Below are positions 1 to 6,859 of a stretch of 15,009 nucleotides of DNA, in pieces (the first letter of the stretch is position 1; each line of letters opens with the position of its first letter). The DNA lies in assembly GCA_017416665.1 (NCBI GenBank), contig JAFQBO010000089.1:1-15009 (forward strand). Direction: 5' to 3'. Source of the stretch: Oscillospiraceae bacterium (lineage in GTDB: Bacteria; Bacillota; Clostridia; Oscillospirales; Ruminococcaceae). Position numbers and translations under genes: made by a program. The notes under the pieces are model-generated. The model was not told the origin of the DNA. It saw only the letters and a list, made by a program, of their open reading frames with translations, and ran no database searches.

Positions 1-145
1 CCGTAGCGATGTCCATTCCCTTATATATCTGCATTGAATCGGCAGAAACCACTTCGCCGTTGAAAGCCTTTGCGATTTCCACTCCCAGAGCGGTTTTTCC
101 AGATGCTGTAGGCCCTGCAACAACGATAACTTTAATTTTTTCCAT
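1..145 (-). CDS. miaA: tRNA dimethylallyltransferase MiaA, N-terminal part (runs off the left edge)
   Basis: Only the first 48 codons are present. They read [20 protein letters not shown], then a stretch ending [15 protein letters not shown]. The P-loop GPTASGKT (residues about 11-18) followed by the [13 protein letters not shown] motif is diagnostic of MiaA. This cytosolic enzyme transfers a dimethylallyl group to N6 of A37 in tRNAs that read UNN codons, giving i6A. The ATG lies only two bases after the mutL TGA, and the GGAG that could serve it sits inside the last mutL codons, so the two genes are probably translationally coupled. The product i6A is the substrate of MiaB, encoded at the other end of the same gene block. 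The call is firm; the C-terminal part is outside the window. Confidence 0.95.
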   Translation of the reverse strand, partial: MEKIKVIVVAGPTASGKTALGVEIAKAFNGEVVSADSMQIYKGMDIAT

Positions 146-147
146 AA

Positions 148-2151
148 TCAAACTATTCTCCTGAACTGTTTTTCAATATCACGTTTTGACAGCACAAACA
201 TAACAGGTCTTCCATGCGGACAATGCCGTATGTCTTCGTTGTAAAACACCCGTTCTGCAAGTACCTGAAGTTCCTGCAAACTGTTTTTGTCGTTTGCCTT
301 TATCGCCGACTTGCACGCCAGATCATGTAATATATCATCAAGCAGATGCGTCTGAGGATCAACCTTGTTAAGACAGAAGTTTTCGGCAATTTCCGGAATA
401 TATTCTTCTAAGTCAAGACTTTCAAGTATCAGCGGTACAGCAAGAATTTTTGCAAACGGAGATTTTGACGTATCAATTCTGAAGCCCATATGTTCAAGTG
501 TGTCCATGTTTTCTGAAAGTGCGTTACATTCCTTTTCTGAGAGTAAAATCTCAGGTTCTGTCATAAGCATCTGACTGTCTGTGGATTTACAGCCTGCTCT
601 CAGCGTTTCAAAAATCACACGTTCATGTGCAGCATGCTTGTCAATGATGACCATATTTTCACCCGACTGTGCAAGGATATAGTTTTTAAAGATTTCCCCG
701 ATAACGGTTATTTCCTCTTTGACTTCCTTTACCGGTTCAGGCGGTTGTTCAACACTTTTTTCAAACGATGACTTGCTTATATATGAAAACTCACTGAAAT
801 CATCAGTTTCAACTGATTCCGAAACTTCTTCATCTTCCTCAACATCTTCGGGCGAAACCACAATATTAATCATTTCATTATACATAACCCTTGATGACGC
901 AAGCTTATTTTCATCATCTGACTGTATATTATCCTCCTGCGGTACAGCATATTCCGATTGCGAAACAGGCTTTATAATATCGTCAAACATTTTCTTTTCA
1001 GGATCAGTTTCTGCTGTAACCGTTTGCTGAGGCGGTTGCACAGGATTTTTTTCGGTTACTTCAGTAAGTTCCTGCTGTTCAAACTTTTCCGGTTCAAACG
1101 GCTTTTGTTTGTAATACTGCTGAGTTTTTCTTTCCTCTTTAAGCTCAAATTCATAGATAAGACCCGATGCTAAAAATGCATTTTTCACCGCAAAGTACAT
1201 GCAGTTAAAAACAACCTTTTCATCTGAAAATCTCACCTGTGCCTTGGCAGGATGAATGTTTACATCAACTGTCGCAGGCGGAACTTCAAGCATAAGCACA
1301 CACGCAGGATACTTCCCCTGCATAACAAGATTTTTGTACGCCTCCTCCAGTGCCGCACAGCATGTAACAGACTTGACATATCTGCCGTTTATAAAGAAAT
1401 TCTGAAACGAACGGTTATTTTTTGAGTAAAGCGGCTTGATGACATAGCCTTTAACGGAAATACCGTTTTCACTGTAATCAACAGGGATAAGATCGTGAGC
1501 AAAATCTCTGCCGTAGATACCATAAACGGCACTTAAAAGTTGTCCGTCACCTGCCGATGCAAACATAGTCTTGTTGTCTTTTATTAGTCTGAAAGAAATA
1601 TCGGGATGTGACAGTACAATTTTCTGCATTATTGATATAATGGCGTTTGCCTCCGCCGAATCACGTTTCATAAATTTCTGTCTTACAGGTACATTAAAAA
1701 ATATATCACGGATAATTATTGTTGTACCATCAGGACAGCCGGTAGTTTCGTTAAGCTTTTCAGTTCCGCCCTCAATAACGTAGTTTGTACCGTATTCGTC
1801 GTCTTTCTGCTTTGTGAGAACCTCTACTTTTGCAACAGCACAGACAGATGCAAGTGCCTCACCACGAAATCCAAGCGTAAGAATATTGTCAAGATCATCT
1901 TTTGAAGCGATCTTGCTTGTGGCATGACGCATAAAAGCAGTCGCCACCTGCTCAGATGCAATACCACAGCCGTCATCGGTAATTCTCATGTATGTAGTAC
2001 CGCCGTTTTTTATCTCAACGGTAACATGCTTTGCACCTGCATCAATGGAATTTTCAAGCAGTTCCTTTATTACCGATGCAGGTCTTTCTATAACCTCACC
2101 TGCCGCAATAAGTTCTGAAATATCCTTGCTCAGTAAATTTATCTGTGCCAT
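148..2151 (-). CDS. mutL: DNA mismatch repair protein MutL (endonuclease-type)
   Basis: This is a 667-residue MutL. The N-terminal GHKL ATPase shows [12 protein letters not shown] (about 29-40), DDGCGI (59-64) and GFRGEAL (94-100). An acidic, glutamine-rich linker covers about 340-475. The C-terminal dimerisation/nuclease domain has [12 protein letters not shown] (504-515), the counterpart of the DQHA(X)2E(X)4E endonuclease motif, then ACKSAIKA (612-619) and CPHGRP (644-649), the usual metal-site motifs. By family knowledge it nicks the daughter strand after MutS recognises a mismatch, as in bacteria without MutH. The start is the ATG at 2149-2151, with AAAGGAG six bases upstream and the protein opening MAQINLLS. 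An in-frame ATG 39 bases upstream (2188-2190) lies in a palindromic region, lacks a ribosome site and adds non-conserved residues, so I rejected it. The Q-to-K change inside DQHA is slightly unusual. Confidence 0.96.
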   Translation of the reverse strand: MAQINLLSKDISELIAAGEVIERPASVIKELLENSIDAGAKHVTVEIKNGGTTYMRITDDGCGIASEQVATAFMRHATSKIASKDDLDNILTLGFRGEALASVCAVAKVEVLTKQKDDEYGTNYVIEGGTEKLNETTGCPDGTTIIIRDIFFNVPVRQKFMKRDSAEANAIISIMQKIVLSHPDISFRLIKDNKTMFASAGDGQLLSAVYGIYGRDFAHDLIPVDYSENGISVKGYVIKPLYSKNNRSFQNFFINGRYVKSVTCCAALEEAYKNLVMQGKYPACVLMLEVPPATVDVNIHPAKAQVRFSDEKVVFNCMYFAVKNAFLASGLIYEFELKEERKTQQYYKQKPFEPEKFEQQELTEVTEKNPVQPPQQTVTAETDPEKKMFDDIIKPVSQSEYAVPQEDNIQSDDENKLASSRVMYNEMINIVVSPEDVEEDEEVSESVETDDFSEFSYISKSSFEKSVEQPPEPVKEVKEEITVIGEIFKNYILAQSGENMVIIDKHAAHERVIFETLRAGCKSTDSQMLMTEPEILLSEKECNALSENMDTLEHMGFRIDTSKSPFAKILAVPLILESLDLEEYIPEIAENFCLNKVDPQTHLLDDILHDLACKSAIKANDKNSLQELQVLAERVFYNEDIRHCPHGRPVMFVLSKRDIEKQFRRIV

Positions 2152-2167
2152 AGGTTCTCCTTTCTCC

Positions 2168-2183
2168 GCTTTTTGAAAAAAGC
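2168..2183. repeat. Short perfect hairpin just upstream of the mutL ribosome site
   Basis: GCTTTTT at 2168-2174 pairs with AAAAAGC at 2177-2183 across a 2-base loop. It abuts, but does not include, the AAAGGAG that serves mutL. No function can be assigned. It is either part of the palindromic intergenic DNA or a modest 5' leader structure. Confidence 0.6.
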
Positions 2184-2202
2184 TTGGCAAAAACTTTTTC
2201 TT

Positions 2203-2293
2203 CTTCTTTCTTTACCTAAAGGCATCCAATCTTTTACGCTTCGCTATAATTTGCTAAAGCAAATTAAAAAAGATTTGTATTCAAAGAAAGAAG
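2203..2293. repeat. Imperfect long palindrome between mutL and the HPr-like gene
   Basis: The outer arms CTTCTTTCTTT (2203-2213) and AAAGAAAGAAG (2283-2293) are perfect 11-bp inverted repeats. Nested inside are AATTTGC (2248-2254) and GCAAATT (2259-2265) with a TAAA loop. The sequence has the same style (AAAGAAAG arms) as the 160-bp direct repeats further right, but I could not align it convincingly, so it may be a decayed relative or a separate palindromic unit. The rest of 2152-2369 is AT-rich. I see no clear promoter there and no gene. Confidence 0.55.
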
Positions 2294-2369
2294 CAAAGAA
2301 ACTTTTAATTTCGCTTTTACTTTAACTGAATTCGCTAATTTAAGCACGAAAGCTTATCTTAATTAAAAT

Positions 2370-2639
2370 TTACCAAATATCTTCAATAGAATAATCATTA
2401 GTAACCAAATCTGCTATAGCATTTGCCGCCTCAACTTCGTCAGAGCCATCTGTAATAATCTTAATGTGTGTTTCCGATTTGATAGGAAGTTTCAATATAT
2501 CAAAAAGAATTTTAGCATTTTCTTTTTCACCATCAACTTCAATCCACACATCCGCCTTAAATTCACAGGCTTTTAGCAATATAGCTCCCGGACGTTTATA
2601 AAAATAAGTTTTCATGACATCTGCCTCTTTAACAAACAC
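2370..2639 (-). CDS. HPr-like protein lacking both phosphorylation residues
   Basis: This small protein (89 residues from GTG) aligns along its length with the PTS phosphocarrier HPr. YKRPGA stands where HPr has HARPAA/T, ADVWIEVDGEKENAK matches the HPr strand ending in N-x-K, and SETHIKIITDGSDEVEAANAIADLV matches the C-terminal strand and helix. The catalytic His15 position is Tyr and the regulatory Ser46 position (NAKS in HPr) is Ile, so phosphotransfer or HPr-kinase regulation is unlikely. The GTG at 2637-2639 gives HPr-like length and N-terminus, with AAGGAAG about 11 bases upstream. The ATG at 2613-2615 has a better-spaced AGAGG but would remove the first strand. The gene lies between the DUF4303-like gene and mutL, in the same direction. 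The fold call is good; the role is unknown. Confidence 0.75.
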   Translation of the reverse strand: MFVKEADVMKTYFYKRPGAILLKACEFKADVWIEVDGEKENAKILFDILKLPIKSETHIKIITDGSDEVEAANAIADLVTNDYSIEDIW

Positions 2640-2718
2640 AGCTTTAATTTCTTCCTTCCTATAAATTCTCCTTAAAACCGTATCTTATAACCCATGGGTG
2701 ATTTATTTTATCAAATTT

Positions 2719-2879
2719 TTCTTATGCTTTTATGGGGAAACAGTCTGAGTTTACAATCTGCACGCAGTTAAAATTTTTCTTTGATTAAACTTTCTTTTTA
2801 TAAAGAAAGTTTAGGCATTCTTTTGTTACTTTTCTTGTGCAAGCAAGAAAAGTAAAGAATAAAAACAAGTTTTTTACTC
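2719..2879. repeat. Direct repeat copy 1 (about 161 bp, palindrome-rich)
   Basis: This copy is nearly identical to 3591-3750: one substitution (T at 2759, A at 3631) and one T more in a T-run. It carries two hairpins. AAACTTTCTTT (2787-2797) pairs with AAAGAAAGTTT (2802-2812) around TTAT, and TTACTTTTCTTG (2826-2837) pairs with CAAGAAAAGTAA (2844-2855) around TGCAAG. It sits after the DUF4303-like gene and before the HPr-like gene. Weaker similarity continues for about 20 bases beyond its left end. It encodes nothing visible. Confidence 0.93.
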
Positions 2880-2906
2880 CACACGAACTGATAATAAAAT
2901 CATTAA

Positions 2907-3479
2907 TTATTCATCATCATCAAATTCATATTCTTCCTTATTATCTTCAAACCACTCTGAAAACATTTCGTTATTATTTAATTTTCGGGCATTTTCAAGA
3001 TTTGTTGTATCTTCAGGCGGCTGTAATTCTGCATTAATGAATAATTTTGAACGATCTTTACAGAAATTGAATACTCCCTTTTCATCCAAATCATTCATTA
3101 CTTCAGTCATGATTTTCAGCCAGTCAGAAACTCTGCTTTCGTACTCGTCATCCTCAATGTTTTCGTCCCATACATCATCATTGAAAAGGTTTTCTACTTC
3201 TCTAAAATATTCATTAAAACCATAACCACAATACGGCGAATCTGCATATGACCATTTATACTCCGCTATGCTTTCATTTTTTTCATTCTCATCAGCACAA
3301 TTATCATCAAGAACATGTTGCAAAGATTCTTCCGAAATAGCAGCAATGCAAGGCGTTGACACTTCCATCATAATAAGTGCACAATAATAAAAATTTTCAT
3401 TGTGTTGCTTAAAAAGTGACTCAAAACCATTTTTGGCAGCATTAAACAATGCATCATATATTTTTTTATATCTTTCCAT
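2907..3479 (-). CDS. DUF4303-like acidic protein of unknown function
   Basis: This 190-residue soluble, strongly acidic protein ends in a run of Asp/Glu and has no signal peptide or membrane segment. Its layout resembles DUF4303 as I remember it: an N-terminal amphipathic helix (GFESLFKQHNENFYYCALIM), an AISEESLQHVL stretch, a central YKWSYADSPY motif, then FREVENLF, a helical segment LKIMTEVMNDLDEKGVF and a terminal ENARKLNNNEMFSEWF. No catalytic motif is evident. The ATG has GGAG ten bases upstream. Copies of the same 160-bp repeat flank the gene on both sides, between mutS and the HPr-like gene, which suggests a late arrival in the mutS-mutL operon. DUF4303 genes can occur near polymorphic-toxin immunity genes, but nothing here shows a toxin partner. 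The family call is moderate. Confidence 0.7.
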   Translation of the reverse strand: MERYKKIYDALFNAAKNGFESLFKQHNENFYYCALIMMEVSTPCIAAISEESLQHVLDDNCADENEKNESIAEYKWSYADSPYCGYGFNEYFREVENLFNDDVWDENIEDDEYESRVSDWLKIMTEVMNDLDEKGVFNFCKDRSKLFINAELQPPEDTTNLENARKLNNNEMFSEWFEDNKEEYEFDDDE

Positions 3480-3590
3480 AAAATAAATTCTCCAATTATT
3501 AACAAATCCACTTCAAAACTGCCACTTCACTTGCTGGGTGAATTGCCTTTCAAGTTGACTATCTGTAACAGTTTATTTTTTATCCGTTTA

Positions 3591-3750
3591 TTCTTATGCT
3601 TTTATGGGGAAACAGTCTGAGTTTACAATCAGCACGCAGTTAAAATTTTTCTTTGATTAAACTTTCTTTTTATAAAGAAAGTTTAGGCATTCTTTTGTTA
3701 CTTTTCTTGTGCAAGCAAGAAAAGTAAAGAATAAAAACAAGTTTTTACTC
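3591..3750. repeat. Direct repeat copy 2 (about 160 bp), overlapping the mutS 3' end
   Basis: This is the second copy of the repeat at 2719-2879, offset by 872 bases, with the same two hairpins. Its right end includes the mutS stop codon and last codon (GAG TAA on the coding strand), and the shared string runs through ACTC at 3747-3750. Recombination between the two copies would remove the DUF4303-like gene and leave mutS intact. About 110 bases of unassigned AT-rich DNA (3480-3590) lie between this copy and the DUF4303-like start codon. Confidence 0.93.
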
Positions 3751-6348
3751 AGCCAACTTCACAAGTTCTTTCAGAAATTCTCTGCACTCACTGTCAGACA
3801 GTTCATCTACATTTGTTCTGCAAAGTCTGTCAGCAATAGTGTCATGACTGATTGTGTCAAAGCTTATCTGACCATCATCTTTCTGTTGTTTTACAACCTT
3901 GTTTTCCTTTTCCATATCAGAAAGAAGTTCTTTTGCACGTTTCACAACCTTGTTAGGAAGTCCCGCAAGCTTTGCAACTTCAATGCCGTAGCTTTCATCA
4001 ACGCCGCCCTTTACGATTTTTCTCAGAAAACGTATTCCGTCGGCACTTTTTCGTACAGCTATACTGTAATTTTTCACGCCGTCCATAAGCTGTTCAAGTT
4101 CAATCAGTTCATGATAGTGTGTTGCAAAAAGTGTTTTACAGCCGATATTTTTTGAATTGCAGATATGCTCCGCAACTGCCCTTGCAATGCTTATACCGTC
4201 AAAGGTAGATGTACCACGTCCCACTTCATCAAGTATTACAAGACTGTTTTTTGTGGCATATTTCAGAATATCCGCAACTTCACTCATTTCAACCATAAAT
4301 GTACTCTGTCCTGCTGTCAGATCATCTGATGCACCTACTCTTGTAAAAATCCTGTCAACAACAGAAATTTTCGCATATGTAGCAGGAACAAAACAGCCCA
4401 TCTGTGCCATAAGAGTTATAAGAGCCGTCTGACGCATATAAGTTGATTTACCCGACATATTAGGGCCTGTAATAATAGACATTCTCGATGATTTTGTGTC
4501 GAGATACACATTATTTGGTACAAATACGTCATCACTCAGCATAAGTTCAACAACAGGGTGACGTCCGTCACGAATATCTATTACGCCATCAATGGCAATT
4601 TCAGGACGGGTATAATTATTTTTTATTGAAACATCTGCAAATGATGCCAGTACATCAACCGCCGCAACCGCCGAAGCCGTACGCTGAACAACCGCAAGCT
4701 TTGTTGCAAGAAAATCACGGATTTCCTCATATATATCAGCCTCAAGATTTATTGCTCTGTCCTTTGCACCAAGGATACTGTTTTCTGCCTCTTTAAGTTC
4801 TTTTGTAATAAAGCGTTCACAGTTTGCAAGCGTCTGCTTTCTGACATAATTTTCAGGTATAAGATGATAATAGGAACGTGTAACCTCAAGATAATAACCG
4901 AAAACTCTGTTAAAGCCTTTTTTCAGATTTTTAATTCCCGTCTTTTCCTTTTCGCTTTCAACTATTTGTTCAAGAATCTGTTCACCATTTCCCATAATGT
5001 TACGGAAATTGTCAAGTTCCTCATTGAAACCATCATTAATAACGCCACCGTCCTTGTAATTGACAGGCGGATCATCCTTGATTGCCTTTTCAACGAGTGC
5101 CGAAATCTCCTCAAGCGTTGAAATACTGCTTTCAAGCGACTTCACAAGCTTTGAGTCCGAAAGACTTAAAAGCTGTTCCTTCAGAAGTGGCAGCTGGAGA
5201 GCCGTTGACGAAAGCGATTTCAGATCTCTTGGTGTGGCAGTTTTATACATAACCCTTGTCATAAGTCTTTCAATATCATAGACCTTGTCAAGTATCTCCT
5301 GCACTTCAGCAAGTACCACAGGATTTTTTGTAAACTGTTCCACTGCCTCAAGTCTGTCAATAATTCTCGCAGGACTTGAAAGAGGCTGTTCAATATAGTT
5401 CTTGAGCAGACGTTTACCCATTGAAGTTTTAGTCGAATCGAGAACCCATAAAAGAGAACCTTTTTTCTCCTTGTTTCGCATCGTTTCGGTAAGCTCCAGA
5501 TTACGTCTTGCATTCAGATCAAGAGTCATTGCCGACATTGTGTTTATGCGTATAATTTCGGTAAATCTGCCGACAAGAGCCTTCTGCGTATCACTGATAT
5601 ACCCGAAAAGTCCGCAGACTGCTGAAACATCAGCACCTGTTTCAGAGAGTCCGAGCATATCCAGTGAAGATGCCGAAAACTGGCTTAAAACAGTTTCACG
5701 CAGTTTTTCAACATCAAAATGCTCATCTTCACGAAGTGTAACCGATGCACCAAGACGTATTTTTATAAAATCAAGAACTGTTTTCATAAGCAGAAAATCA
5801 GTGTTGAACACCATTTCAGACGGCGTAAATCTTGAAAGCATTTCAATAACCTTATCTTCCGGCTTACTGTCATCGGTCTGGAAGAGCTGAACTTCACCGG
5901 TTGAAATATCAGCAAAACAAAGTCCGCATGCAGAGCCGTCATAATAGGCACAGCATATGTAGTTGTTGCTGTCATCACTGAGCATACTGCTTTCTATAAG
6001 CGTTCCCGGAGTAACAATTCTCACGACATCACGCTGAACAAGACCCTTTGATTCTGAGGGATCGGTGAGCTGTTCACATATTGCCACCTTGTAGCCAAGA
6101 TCAATGAGTTTTTTTATGTATATATCCGCACTGTGATGCGGTACACCGCACATAGGTGCTTTTTCCTCAAGTCCGCAGTCCTTTCCTGTAAGAGTAAGCT
6201 CAATTGCCCTTGAAACGACAATCGCATCATCAAAAAACATTTCATAGAAATCGCCCACACGGAAAAACAGTATCGTTTCAGGGTAAATTTCCTTGGTTTC
6301 AAGATACTGCTGCATCATCGGGGAAAGCTTTTTTTTATTTATTTCCAT
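3745..6348 (-). CDS. mutS: DNA mismatch repair ATPase MutS
   Basis: This 867-residue MutS1 matches the usual family length. The mismatch-binding domain has the Phe-x-Glu wedge in GDFYEMF (F34, E36). The connector, lever and clamp regions fill about 120-560. The ABC-type ATPase has Walker A TGPNMSGKST (627-636), the signature region GASDDLTAGQSTFMVEM (672-688), Walker B/D-loop LVILDEVGRGTS (703-714) and THYHEL (743-748). The C-terminal tail is short. MutS dimers recognise mismatches and small loops in DNA and recruit MutL. The ATG has GGAGG 11 bases upstream. The gene lies downstream of the YlbF/YmcA-family gene in the same direction, with a small hairpin between them. Normally mutL follows directly; here two extra genes intervene. 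Confidence 0.98.
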   Translation of the reverse strand: MEINKKKLSPMMQQYLETKEIYPETILFFRVGDFYEMFFDDAIVVSRAIELTLTGKDCGLEEKAPMCGVPHHSADIYIKKLIDLGYKVAICEQLTDPSESKGLVQRDVVRIVTPGTLIESSMLSDDSNNYICCAYYDGSACGLCFADISTGEVQLFQTDDSKPEDKVIEMLSRFTPSEMVFNTDFLLMKTVLDFIKIRLGASVTLREDEHFDVEKLRETVLSQFSASSLDMLGLSETGADVSAVCGLFGYISDTQKALVGRFTEIIRINTMSAMTLDLNARRNLELTETMRNKEKKGSLLWVLDSTKTSMGKRLLKNYIEQPLSSPARIIDRLEAVEQFTKNPVVLAEVQEILDKVYDIERLMTRVMYKTATPRDLKSLSSTALQLPLLKEQLLSLSDSKLVKSLESSISTLEEISALVEKAIKDDPPVNYKDGGVINDGFNEELDNFRNIMGNGEQILEQIVESEKEKTGIKNLKKGFNRVFGYYLEVTRSYYHLIPENYVRKQTLANCERFITKELKEAENSILGAKDRAINLEADIYEEIRDFLATKLAVVQRTASAVAAVDVLASFADVSIKNNYTRPEIAIDGVIDIRDGRHPVVELMLSDDVFVPNNVYLDTKSSRMSIITGPNMSGKSTYMRQTALITLMAQMGCFVPATYAKISVVDRIFTRVGASDDLTAGQSTFMVEMSEVADILKYATKNSLVILDEVGRGTSTFDGISIARAVAEHICNSKNIGCKTLFATHYHELIELEQLMDGVKNYSIAVRKSADGIRFLRKIVKGGVDESYGIEVAKLAGLPNKVVKRAKELLSDMEKENKVVKQQKDDGQISFDTISHDTIADRLCRTNVDELSDSECREFLKELVKLAE

Positions 6349-6387
6349 TGTTTTGTATGCCTCCGGTTATCCGTCTTATTCTGCAAA

Positions 6388-6409
6388 AGAGCAGACTACC
6401 GCCTGCTCT
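6388..6409 (-). terminator. Possible intrinsic terminator or attenuator between the YlbF/YmcA-family gene and mutS
   Basis: On the coding strand AGAGCAG pairs with CTGCTCT across an 8-base loop and is followed by a short T-run (TTTT including the last stem base). It lies in the 80-base gap between the stop of the upstream gene and the mutS start. The stem is only 7 bp and the T-run is weak, so partial termination or RNA processing is more plausible than a full stop. Confidence 0.45.
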
Positions 6410-6428
6410 CAGTTTCTGTAACTTATTT

Positions 6429-6836
6429 TTAGTGGCATCCTCCACAAGACGCACAACTGCCTGAACATCCTGTCGGCTTTGAAGGACAAGTTTCAGGATC
6501 TTCGCCGTTTGCCGATGCTGTAATAATGTTGTTGATTTCAGAAAGCATACCGTCCATTTCATTTTTTGCAACATTGAATTCAGCCATATTAGGATTTACC
6601 ATAATTTCACCGTAAAGGTTTTTGATAACACCGTCAAGCTCCTTGAGCTTGTCAGCATCCTTGTCTTCCTTTGACATTTCCATGTTAAGCATATATCTCT
6701 TAGCTGTAAATTCATTGATAAGCTTCTGAAGTTCTTCATCCTTATCATTCTTTTCCTTTGCCGCAAGATACTTTGCGTATCTTTCATCAGCCTGAATAAG
6801 CTTTCCGAGTTCTCTTGCCTTTTCAATTACATCCAT
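6429..6836 (-). CDS. YlbF/YmcA-family (RicA/RicF-like) protein with cysteine-rich tail
   Basis: This 135-residue, almost wholly helical protein has the charged heptad-like pattern of the YlbF/YmcA family: DVIEKARELGKLIQADERY, then LQKLINEF and NPNMAEFNVAKNEMDGML. Its C-terminal tail has five Cys and a final His (C117, C124, C128, C131, C134, H135). In B. subtilis, YmcA (RicA), YlbF (RicF) and YaaT (RicT) form an iron-sulfur complex that affects mRNA processing with RNase Y, biofilm formation and competence; Cys near the C-termini contribute cluster ligands. Gene order supports the call, since ymcA follows miaB (ymcB) and precedes mutS-mutL in Bacillus. AAAGGAG lies eight bases before the ATG. 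I cannot tell whether it is the RicA or RicF orthologue, so no symbol is given. Confidence 0.85.
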   Translation of the reverse strand: MDVIEKARELGKLIQADERYAKYLAAKEKNDKDEELQKLINEFTAKRYMLNMEMSKEDKDADKLKELDGVIKNLYGEIMVNPNMAEFNVAKNEMDGMLSEINNIITASANGEDPETCPSKPTGCSGSCASCGGCH

Positions 6837-6859
6837 TGTTTTTACTCCTTTTATAAAAT

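Noticed and set aside
2837..3037. Plus-strand ORFs opening MQARKVKNKNKF (also at 3709)
   Set aside because: The shared start is just the translated 160-bp direct repeat, after which each frame runs antisense into a real gene.
3480..3590. Promoter for the DUF4303-like gene
   Set aside because: Several TTGA-type hexamers exist on the minus strand, but none has a -10 at 16-18 bases, so I do not call one.
5402..5890. 162-codon plus-strand ORF inside mutS
   Set aside because: It lies antisense to a clear, full-length mutS, has no recognisable motif and is a low-complexity Ser/Arg-rich translation typical of antisense shadows.
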